From: CAKSQF01 sp964582375
GTDB lineage: Bacteria > Bacillota > Clostridia > Oscillospirales > CAG-272
Direction: 5' to 3'
Assembly (NCBI GenBank): GCA_964582375.1
Contig: CAZORL010000031.1
Coordinates: forward strand, 1-19,010
DNA: 19,010 nucleotides
The position numbers and the translations under genes were made by a program. A model generated the notes under the pieces. It was given only the letters and a program-made list of their open reading frames with translations, was not told where the DNA came from and did not search any database. This document shows, piece by piece, positions 7,558-13,825 of the stretch. How positions within the stretch are numbered: the stretch's first letter is position 1; each line of letters begins with the position of its first letter.

Positions 7558-8535
7558 GTGCTTGACAAAAACACGCTCGCCCTGGTGCTCGCACCGATGG
7601 CGGGGATAACCGACAGACCGTTTCGAACCTTGGCACACCGATACGGTGCGACGCTCTCGGTCTCCGAGATGATCTCGGCAAAGGCGATACATTACGGCGA
7701 CAAAAAGACGGCGACTCTTGCGTCCCTCGGCGGCGAGGGTGCGGTCGCCGTTCAAATATTCGGCTCTGAGCCGTCAATTATGGCAGAGGCGGCATACAGA
7801 TTGGCAACAGGCGATTATGTCGGCGTCGAAGAGGGCACAAAAAAGCCCTGCATGATCGACATCAACATGGGTTGTCCGATGAGAAAGATCGTCTCAAACG
7901 GTGACGGTTCGGCACTGATGAAAGAACCGAAAAAGATATTTGACATTGTCTCTGCCGTGACAAAAAGCTGTCCGCTCCCCGTCTCGGTAAAGATGAGGGT
8001 CGGATGGGATGACGAACACAAAAACGCTCCCGAATGTGCAAAAGCGGCATGCGAGGGCGGTGCGGCAATGATAGCCGTACACGGTCGCACGAGAGAACAG
8101 CTATACGCTCCGCCGATCGATTACGAGACGATCGCGGCAGTCAAGGCGGCGGTCGGCATCCCCGTGATCGGCAACGGAGGCATATGCGACAGCGAAAGTG
8201 CGAGGCGAATGCTCGAAACCGGCGTTGACGGACTGATGATCGGGCAGGGTGCGATCGGCAGACCATGGATATTTAAGGAGCTTGCGGGGGGCGATTTTAC
8301 CGAGCCGACCGATGTGCAAAAGATCGAGGTTGCCAAAGAGCATATCAGACTGCTTGCCGCCGAAAAAGGCGAGTGGGCGGCAGTTCGCGAGGGCAGGCGG
8401 CATCTCATGTATTATGTCAAAGGGATGCGCGGTGCGGCTGAATTTCGAATGAAAATATGCTCGACCGAGACGGTCTGCGGCATATTGGACGAGCTTGACC
8501 GACTTTTGGAGGGATCTTCGGATGATCGAACATAG
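7558..8535 (+). CDS. dusB: tRNA-dihydrouridine synthase, DusB family
   Basis: A 325-residue flavoenzyme that reduces uridine in the tRNA D-loop to dihydrouridine with FMN and NADPH. It is a TIM barrel plus helical C-terminal domain. Motifs: LAPMAGITDRPFR (residues 11-23, FMN site), INMGCPMRK (102-110, with the catalytic Cys106), VSVKMRVGW (142-150, Lys145), VHGRTREQ (174-181, His175), IGNGGI (204-209) and IGQGAIGRPWIF (228-239). Length is usual for DusB. The start is GTG at 7558, with GGAG nine bases upstream. It sits directly behind rnpB without a terminator or separate promoter, which links tRNA processing with tRNA modification. Its stop overlaps the start of the PHP remnant by 14 bases. 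Confidence 0.95.
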   Translation: MLDKNTLALVLAPMAGITDRPFRTLAHRYGATLSVSEMISAKAIHYGDKKTATLASLGGEGAVAVQIFGSEPSIMAEAAYRLATGDYVGVEEGTKKPCMIDINMGCPMRKIVSNGDGSALMKEPKKIFDIVSAVTKSCPLPVSVKMRVGWDDEHKNAPECAKAACEGGAAMIAVHGRTREQLYAPPIDYETIAAVKAAVGIPVIGNGGICDSESARRMLETGVDGLMIGQGAIGRPWIFKELAGGDFTEPTDVQKIEVAKEHIRLLAAEKGEWAAVREGRRHLMYYVKGMRGAAEFRMKICSTETVCGILDELDRLLEGSSDDRT

Positions 8536-8677
8536 CGGCAAGGAATATCAAAAACTCGCACTTCACATACACACCACACGCTCGTGCACTGCTCGCCCGT
8601 TCGGTGAGAGCTTTGTGCGTGTCGAGATCACCGACACCTGCGGCAGGATGGCGTGGAGCGATCCGATAAGGTTGTAA
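8522..8677 (+). pseudogene. Internally deleted PHP-domain phosphoesterase (remnant)
   Basis: An open frame of 51 codons from ATG 8522. Its N-terminal third holds LALHIHTTRS, the metal-binding HxHTxxS opening of PHP-domain phosphoesterases. Immediately after, from about residue 24, comes PFGESFVRVEITDTCGRMAW followed by SDPIRL, which resembles the closing strand of CehA/PHP-type proteins (a form like VRVEVTD..G..AWSNPI). The roughly 200-250 residues that should lie between, with the other metal ligands, are missing, so no catalytic activity is expected. The frame is kept across the junction and the gene overlaps the dusB stop, so a small protein may still be made. It may alternatively be an unrelated small protein, but the two motifs together make a deletion the better reading. 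Confidence 0.6.
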
Positions 8678-8699
8678 TTTGCAAAAGGGGCAGGACATC

Positions 8700-9548
8700 A
8701 TGCTGAAGATGAAAATAGGAGTTTCCGAACCGTTTGACAGCGACGGCAGACAGGGCTTTTGCGACGCCGAATACGGGATATTGAAAAAATACGGTTTTGA
8801 TTTTGTCGATTTGGGTGCGGCGGATACCGATACCGAGCTTTACGGCGCAGATGAAGACGCCGCACTGTCGCTGATGCGAGAAATAAAGGATCGACATGAC
8901 AGTGCGGGCATTAAAATATGGCAGATGCACGGTCCGTGGCGCTATCCCCCGATGGATGCGACCGAGGAAGATCGCGCGGAACGGCTTGATAAAATGAAGC
9001 GCGCCGTTCTGCTTGCCGAGTGTGCAAACTGTCGCTATCTTGTCGTGCATCCGCTGATGCCCGACATGGAGGATCTTGTTCACGACCTCACGGATGAGAC
9101 ATACAGAATAAACCTTTCGTTCATGCGTGAGCTTGCTCATTTTGCAGCCGAGCATTCTGTCGTGATCTGCCTTGAGAATATGCCAATGCGCGATCTCTCA
9201 CTGTCAAAGCCGCTTGATATACTTGCCTTTGTCCGCGAGATCGACAGCCCGAATTTCAAGATCTGTTTTGACAGCGGACATGTGGCAGTCTTCCCGGGGC
9301 TCTCTCCTGCGGGCGAACTTCTTTCTCTCGGAGACTATGTCAAGGTTCTCCACATCCATGACAACGACGGCATTGCCGATCGGCACAAAGATCCCGGGCT
9401 TGGGGTCATAGATTGGCAGGCGTTTGCGGCGGCACTCGAGAAGATCGATTTTGACGGTGTCTTCTCGCTCGAGGTCGGGCTTTCGGCAGATAAATTCGAG
9501 TCCCGAGCGAAGGCTCTTCGCGAAATTTGCGATAAGATACTCGGATAA
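8700..9548 (+). CDS. Sugar phosphate isomerase/epimerase-like TIM-barrel protein (AP2Ec family)
   Basis: A 282-residue cytoplasmic protein of the xylose isomerase-like/AP endonuclease 2 superfamily. Metal-site positions are present: VVHP (115-118), CLEN (157-160, Glu159), FDSGH (190-194), LHIHDNDG (217-224) and SLEVG (256-260, Glu258). KDPGLGVIDW (230-239) is the usual family loop near the C-terminus. Such enzymes isomerise or epimerise small sugars; the substrate cannot be told from sequence. The ATG at 8700 follows GGGGCAGGA; an in-frame TTG at 8679 is possible but lies only two bases after the PHP stop and lacks a binding site. A second ATG at 8709 is a further option. It is the last gene of the rnpB-dusB transcript. 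Confidence 0.85.
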   Translation: MLKMKIGVSEPFDSDGRQGFCDAEYGILKKYGFDFVDLGAADTDTELYGADEDAALSLMREIKDRHDSAGIKIWQMHGPWRYPPMDATEEDRAERLDKMKRAVLLAECANCRYLVVHPLMPDMEDLVHDLTDETYRINLSFMRELAHFAAEHSVVICLENMPMRDLSLSKPLDILAFVREIDSPNFKICFDSGHVAVFPGLSPAGELLSLGDYVKVLHIHDNDGIADRHKDPGLGVIDWQAFAAALEKIDFDGVFSLEVGLSADKFESRAKALREICDKILG

Positions 9549-9600
9549 GCTCGTGTGCAAACTCGCACGGGCGAAAATGGTTTTATTTGAAACAACAAAT

Positions 9601-9698
9601 CGGTGTAATGAACATCAGTCGCAGACGGGGGAAAACAAATTTATTTGTCTTGGGCGAACACAGTCCACTCGGCGGATGAAATGATGTTCATCACGCCG
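9601..9698. repeat. 17-base imperfect inverted repeat enclosing 64 bases
   Basis: CGGTGTAATGAACATCA (9601-9617) is complementary to TGATGTTCATCACGCCG (9682-9698) apart from one G-U pair and one A-C mismatch. The enclosed 64 bases include a small ACAAAT/ATTTGT hairpin (9635-9648). This could be an RNA structure in the 3' untranslated region of the isomerase-like gene, or the ends of a tiny non-autonomous element. No flanking target duplication was seen. Confidence 0.45.
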
Positions 9699-9797
9699 AT
9701 ATATCATATCCCAAACGCCAAAGAGCGGGCGATCGATGATCGCTCCTACGAGGCGGCAACTCTTTTTACCGAACAACAGGCTCTCTCAAATATTTGA
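9669..9797 (+). repeat. ORF-like intergenic element, copy B
   Basis: The 9549-9833 gap contains an open frame that reads SADEMMFITPIYHIPN and then AKERAIDDRSYEA. From the ATG at 9681 it is 38 codons and stops inside the terminator hairpin (TGA 9795-9797). The DNA core CGCCAAAGAGCG (9716-9727) is identical to that of copy A, 44 bases before the terminator stem compared with 47 in copy A. There is no ribosome binding site before 9681. Running into a terminator and resembling three other intergenic copies argues for a repeat rather than a gene. Confidence 0.45.
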
Positions 9798-9816
9798 GAG
9801 AGCCTGTTGTTTTTCT
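9772..9816 (+). terminator. Rho-independent terminator with a 20-base perfect stem
   Basis: Positions 9772-9791 and 9792-9811 are exact inverted repeats (AACAACAGGCTCTCTCAAAT with its complement), followed by TTTTC. It ends the rnpB-dusB-isomerase transcript. It lies between convergent genes, but the - strand lacks a T-run after the stem, so it serves the + strand best. Confidence 0.8.
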
Positions 9817-9833
9817 TGTTCGATTTCCCTTGA

Positions 9834-12770
9834 TCATTCGCTTCTGAGTGCGATGACGGGGTCTTTGCGGGCGGCGATCTTGGCAGGGATGAGTCCTGCG
9901 ATGAGGGTGAGTGCGACGCTGATCACTACCAGAATTATTGCTCCGACGAGCGGGAGAGATGCGATGTTGTTGACGCCCGACATCGAGCCTATGATCAGAT
10001 TGATCGGGATGCAGAGCAGCAGGCTCACACCTATGCCGATAAGTCCGGATGCAAGACCGACTATGAAGGTCTCCGCATTGAATACACGGGAGATATCGCG
10101 CTTGGATGCACCGATCGCGCGAAGTATACCGATCTCCTTTGTGCGTTCGAGAACCGAGATGTAGGTGATGATGCCGATCATGATCGATGAAACGACGAGT
10201 GAGATCGAAACGAACGCGATGAGCGCATAGGAAACGAAATTGATGATCGTCGATACCGAAGACATGAGCAGGGCAACATAATCGGTGTAGGATATCTCGT
10301 CCTTTTCATCGACACCTGCGTTGTATTCGTCGATCAGCTCTTTTATGATATCCTTCGATTTGAAATCGACGGCGTAAATGTTGATCGTTGACGGATCATC
10401 GAGATCGCAGACACCGAGGAGCTTGAGATTTTCGTCGTAGGTCGATTTTGAGATAGTCTCGGGCATGTACGAGTCGTAGAGAGACGCCATGGCGTTCTCG
10501 TCGAGAGATGCGAGATATGCCTCAAATGTTGCCGAAAGCTCATCCTGACTAAGTGCCGAAAGCTCTGCCGTCACGGCTTTTGCGACATCTTCCGAGATCG
10601 ATGCAATTATCGCGCCGAGCGCGGCACTTGCGCGATCCTCTTCGGACATTGCGGCGAGATATCCCTCGGCGGTAGTCTCGTCAACGCCCATTTGTGCCGT
10701 GATCGCCGAGATGAGCAGACCCTTTATCTGATCCTCGCTCATTGTCGAAAGTCTTTCGGCGGCAGTCGCGGAAACTCGCTGTGCGGTGATGATCTGATAG
10801 ATGATCGGTGTTTTATCGATCATCGAAAGGCTGTCGAAATGCTCCTTTATCAGCGTTGCTTTTTCGGCATTTGTCGGTTTTTTGTAATTTTCATCTGCAA
10901 AGGGAAGACCTGTCAAAACATCGGTCTTGGGATCGTCAAGCTGCTCGCGGACGATCTCGCTTTTCTTTGTCTCGCTTATCACATATTCGGTCAGCGCGGG
11001 AGTGTATCCGACCGCCCCCATGATCGAAGATGCAACGGCGTCAGTGTCGGGGCGAACGATTCCGACGATTTTCAGCGTAAGTCCGTTTTCAACGACCGAC
11101 TTCATTGCGGTGTCGTCGTCCGAAATGTTCTTCCAACTGCCGCCCTGCGATCTCGTGTAAAACTCACTCGGGAGAACGAGCTTGAATGTGGTGTCGAGCA
11201 TCTGCTCGTAGGTGAATCTGCTGTTTTCGACCTTGAAGCTCTCGCCCTTCATTACGGCATTCATTATATCCGCAAGTTCCGATCTGTCGCGAAGACCGAG
11301 TGCGTATAGAGCCATGTCGGAGATCTCGTTGTTCTTGTCGAGCACGAGTACGACCTCGTTATAGCTGCTCGGCATTTTGCCTGCCAACACCTCGTACTGC
11401 GAGTCGATCAGATCGGGATTGTCGATGATCTCGGAGAAAAGGTTGAATGATCCGTTCATCAGCGGTGACGAGGTCTGCATCGAGGACATTGCCGAGTCAC
11501 CGTAGATGGTGCTGTAGAAAATGTCCATTCCGAGCTTTATCGGACCGTTCGATGTGTCGGATGAATAAATGTTCAGATCAAGGTTGTATCCGTACTGAAT
11601 GTCGGATATCGTGTTGTTCTTTCTCAGCTCTGCCTCCTTCGAGTCGAGAAACTTCTTGAAGTCGGAGAGATTGTTGGTCTGAACCTCGGAGATCATGACG
11701 TTCATCATCTCAAACATGACCGAGTTCGAGTAGACCGCGTCAAGCTCGTGATTGCCCGATTCCTCCGCTTTGCCCATCATCGATTCGACCATCGAGCTGT
11801 AATCGACAGTTTGCGACATGATCGATATCGGGTAGCTCGAGAGCGTGTCCTCCTGCACCCTGTTGATGAAGAGCTGTATACCGTTCGAAAGTGCCAGGAT
11901 CAGCGCAATGCCGATTATGCCGATCGAGCCTGCAAACGAGGTGAGGAAGGTTCGTCCCTTTTTGGTGAGCAGATTGTTCTTTGAAAGCGAAAGAGCGGTC
12001 AAAAACGACATCGATTTCGTTCTGTCTTTCTTTGTGCGAGCGGTTTTTTTGGACTTTTTGTCGGTCTGCTCGGGGGTCTCTTTGACGCTCGGGACATAAG
12101 GATCGCTGTCATCGACGACCATGCCGTCGGACAGACGAACTATCCTGCTTGAATATTTCTCGGCAAGCTCGGGATTGTGGGTGACCATTATGATCAGCCT
12201 GTCCTTGGATATCTCCTTGAGTATCTCCATGATCTGCACCGAGGTCACGCTGTCAAGCGCACCCGTCGGTTCGTCGGCAAGGAGGATCTCGGGGTCGTTG
12301 ACCAGCGCACGGGCGATGGCAACTCTCTGCATCTGACCGCCCGACATCTGACTCGGTCTTTTGTTCAGCTGATCGCCGAGACCGACCTTTTCAAGTGCCT
12401 CGACGGCACGGCGGCGACGCTCCGCTTTCGGAACGCCCGAGAGGGTCAGGGCAAGCTCGACATTCGAGAGTACGCTCTGATGAGGGATAAGGTTGTAGGA
12501 TTGGAAAACGAATCCTATCGAATGGTTTCTGTAAGCATCCCAGTCGGCGTCCGAAAAATCCTTGGTCGATCTGCCCTTGATGGAAAGATCGCCCTCGTCG
12601 TAGCGGTCAAGACCGCCTATAATGTTTAGAAGTGTCGTTTTTCCGCAGCCCGACGGACCGAGTATCGATACGAATTCGCTCTCACGAAATTCAAGGTCAA
12701 CTCCGCCGAGAGCCGTCACAGTCGTGTCGCCGGCAGTGTATCTCTTTACGATCTTTTTGAGTGAAAGCAT
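9834..12770 (-). CDS. ABC transporter: ATPase fused to FtsX-type permease (MacB-like), very large outer domain
   Basis: A 978-residue fusion. The ABC ATPase occupies about 1-225: Walker A GPSGCGKT (38-45), Q-loop Gln90, signature MSGGQ (142-146), Walker B ILLADE (162-167) and H-loop His198. A Lys-rich linker (238-254) leads to the permease: helix 1 at about 274-296, then an outer domain of about 550 residues, then three helices near 848-872, 902-925 and 943-962 with the FtsX pattern LERTKEIGILRAIGASKRDI and the closing LIPAKIAARKDPVIALRSE. Residues 673-768 are a helical array of about six 16-residue repeats. MacB-type systems use ATP to drive periplasmic or surface mechanics or to expel peptides and antibiotics rather than import. 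The ATG at 12770 has AGGA ten bases upstream. It diverges from a TetR gene, its likely regulator. Confidence 0.92.
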   Translation of the reverse strand: MLSLKKIVKRYTAGDTTVTALGGVDLEFRESEFVSILGPSGCGKTTLLNIIGGLDRYDEGDLSIKGRSTKDFSDADWDAYRNHSIGFVFQSYNLIPHQSVLSNVELALTLSGVPKAERRRRAVEALEKVGLGDQLNKRPSQMSGGQMQRVAIARALVNDPEILLADEPTGALDSVTSVQIMEILKEISKDRLIIMVTHNPELAEKYSSRIVRLSDGMVVDDSDPYVPSVKETPEQTDKKSKKTARTKKDRTKSMSFLTALSLSKNNLLTKKGRTFLTSFAGSIGIIGIALILALSNGIQLFINRVQEDTLSSYPISIMSQTVDYSSMVESMMGKAEESGNHELDAVYSNSVMFEMMNVMISEVQTNNLSDFKKFLDSKEAELRKNNTISDIQYGYNLDLNIYSSDTSNGPIKLGMDIFYSTIYGDSAMSSMQTSSPLMNGSFNLFSEIIDNPDLIDSQYEVLAGKMPSSYNEVVLVLDKNNEISDMALYALGLRDRSELADIMNAVMKGESFKVENSRFTYEQMLDTTFKLVLPSEFYTRSQGGSWKNISDDDTAMKSVVENGLTLKIVGIVRPDTDAVASSIMGAVGYTPALTEYVISETKKSEIVREQLDDPKTDVLTGLPFADENYKKPTNAEKATLIKEHFDSLSMIDKTPIIYQIITAQRVSATAAERLSTMSEDQIKGLLISAITAQMGVDETTAEGYLAAMSEEDRASAALGAIIASISEDVAKAVTAELSALSQDELSATFEAYLASLDENAMASLYDSYMPETISKSTYDENLKLLGVCDLDDPSTINIYAVDFKSKDIIKELIDEYNAGVDEKDEISYTDYVALLMSSVSTIINFVSYALIAFVSISLVVSSIMIGIITYISVLERTKEIGILRAIGASKRDISRVFNAETFIVGLASGLIGIGVSLLLCIPINLIIGSMSGVNNIASLPLVGAIILVVISVALTLIAGLIPAKIAARKDPVIALRSE

Positions 12771-12843
12771 TTGTTTTTGGTCCTTTCGGTGAATTTTTGT
12801 TGAAAACAAAGATTAAGTTTTTTTGAATTTTTGCGATAGTCTG

Positions 12844-12872
12844 TTGACTTTTGCACACTTGTGTATTATAAT
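12844..12872 (+). promoter_or_regulatory. Promoter of the TetR gene
   Basis: TTGACT (12844-12849), a 17-base spacer, then TATAAT (12867-12872). Start near 12879 gives a leader of about 108 bases. The spacer holds ACACTTGTGT (12854-12863), a short inverted repeat that could be an operator. The -10 box overlaps the -10 box of the opposite promoter. Confidence 0.8.
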
Positions 12873-12893
12873 ACCATCAGACCGAGATTTCAA
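12865..12893 (-). promoter_or_regulatory. Promoter of the ABC fusion gene
   Basis: On the - strand, TTGAAA (12893-12888), 17 bases, then TATAAT (12870-12865). It shares four bases of its -10 box with the + strand promoter, so the two polymerase footprints coincide and only one can be occupied at a time. Start near 12858. Confidence 0.75.
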
Positions 12894-12952
12894 TGAGTAA
12901 ATTGAAAATAAATTATAAAGATTTTTGCGAAAATCGTCCGCAAATAATATAA

Positions 12953-12969
12953 AGACCGCACAGCGGTCT
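12953..12969. promoter_or_regulatory. Candidate TetR operator palindrome
   Basis: AGACCGCACAGCGGTCT is a perfect 7-base inverted repeat around ACA. It lies in the tetR leader, 4 bases upstream of the AAAGGAAG binding site. A shorter copy of one arm, CAGACCGAGA, is present at 12878-12887 between the two promoters. TetR proteins bind such palindromes; alternatively it is an RNA hairpin that affects translation. Confidence 0.5.
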
Positions 12970-12986
12970 GTGAAAGGAAGATTAAA

Positions 12987-13649
12987 ATGAGTAATATCAC
13001 GGATGAAAAGATCACAAGATCGGGCGGAAAGCACAAAAAGGTAGACAGAAGAACGATACGCACAAAAAGAGCGATACTCAAGGCACTCTTTGATCTCATT
13101 GATGAGAAGGATGCGTCAAAGATCACGATCACCGAGCTTGCAAATCGCGCGGATATCGATCGAAAGACCTTCTATCTTCATTATGACAGCATTCAGGCAG
13201 TCATATCCGAGGTCGAGGACAATCTAGTAAACACGGTCGTCAGTTTTGCCAACTCGGCAAAGGACGGAGCAACACTCGATTCCTTCTTTGACGGACTGAA
13301 TAAGACCATATCCGAAAATCTCGATTTTGCAAAATATTTCGTCAGATCGGGTGCGCACACCTTCTTTATGTCAAAGGTCAGCGAGGCGTTCCGCTCCTGC
13401 GTGCTTGAATCGGTTTCAAACAGCGACATATTTTTGTCCGAGGGCTGTGCGCAAAAGGTGTCGCTTGCAATGAGTTGTATCGCATCGGGCGTTATTGCGA
13501 TGTATCTCAAGTGGCTCGGCACCGATTCGAACGTTACGCTTGACGAGCTTGGCTCGATGGCACGCAACATGTCTCATGCGGCGATTGCCTCGGTCAAAGA
13601 CAGTTTCGACAAAAGCATGCCCGTGCTTGAAAGATTTTTCGGATTTTGA
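12987..13649 (+). CDS. TetR/AcrR family transcriptional regulator
   Basis: A 220-residue regulator. Residues about 24-70 form the TetR helix-turn-helix: RTKRAILKALFDLIDEKDAS, then ITITELANRADIDRKTFYLH with the recognition helix near 56-66. The rest is an all-helical ligand-binding and dimerisation domain. The N-terminal 20 residues are basic, which is somewhat longer than usual. The ATG at 12987 follows AAAGGAAG by 6 bases. It is divergent from the ABC fusion gene with overlapping promoters, so it most likely represses that transporter and itself. The closing stretch DKSMPVLERFFGF has no recognised motif. Confidence 0.88.
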   Translation: MSNITDEKITRSGGKHKKVDRRTIRTKRAILKALFDLIDEKDASKITITELANRADIDRKTFYLHYDSIQAVISEVEDNLVNTVVSFANSAKDGATLDSFFDGLNKTISENLDFAKYFVRSGAHTFFMSKVSEAFRSCVLESVSNSDIFLSEGCAQKVSLAMSCIASGVIAMYLKWLGTDSNVTLDELGSMARNMSHAAIASVKDSFDKSMPVLERFFGF

Positions 13650-13651
13650 TC

Positions 13652-13810
13652 GTGTCGGGTGACTCTGCCGATGGGTGTTTGCTTTGGCGATTTATTAAAA
13701 ATCGAACCGTCAAAGAGACAATTTACAAAAAACGAATTATTCATTCGCTTGTCGGCAAGCATCCCCATATAACAAAATCGTCTGTCTCAAATGCAAAAGT
13801 ACGCATTTGA
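13652..13810 (+). repeat. ORF-like intergenic element, copy D
   Basis: Starting with a GTG three bases after the TetR stop, an open frame of 52 codons reads SADGCLLWRFIKNRTVKET and ends in the terminator stem (TGA 13808-13810). The DNA core (CGATTTATTAAAAATCGAAC, then CGTCAAAGAG, 13691-13720) aligns with copy A with a small gap, and the SAD..., NRTVKE reading matches copy B's SAD..., NAKER. A long-range stem links bases about 13671-13690 with 13752-13767. No ribosome binding site fits the GTG. Best regarded as another degenerate copy of the intergenic family. Confidence 0.4.
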
Positions 13811-13825
13811 GACAGACTTTTTCTT
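13780..13825. terminator. Terminator between TetR and the VTT-HAD gene
   Basis: GTCTGTCTCAAATGC (13780-13794) pairs perfectly with GCATTTGAGACAGAC (13803-13817) around an 8-base loop, followed by TTTTTCTTTATTT. It ends the TetR transcript; on the - strand the stem is followed by GATTTTGTT, so it may also end the convergent VTT-HAD operon. Confidence 0.8.

Noticed and set aside
7539..7565. Mini-ORF of 8 codons (ATG at 7539) overlapping the dusB GTG
   Set aside because: It shares the dusB binding site region and could be a leader, but with no supporting motif it is more likely chance.
9549..9833. CRISPR array or riboswitch in the large intergenic gaps
   Set aside because: No regularly spaced direct repeats; the gaps hold a terminator and degenerate ORF-like elements instead.
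12854..12863. ACACTTGTGT as the main TetR operator
   Set aside because: Short and imperfect at the centre; kept only as a note within the promoter entry.
13652..13810. Repeat copy D as an independent small gene behind TetR
   Set aside because: GTG has no binding site, the frame runs into a terminator stem, and similar copies lie in other gaps.
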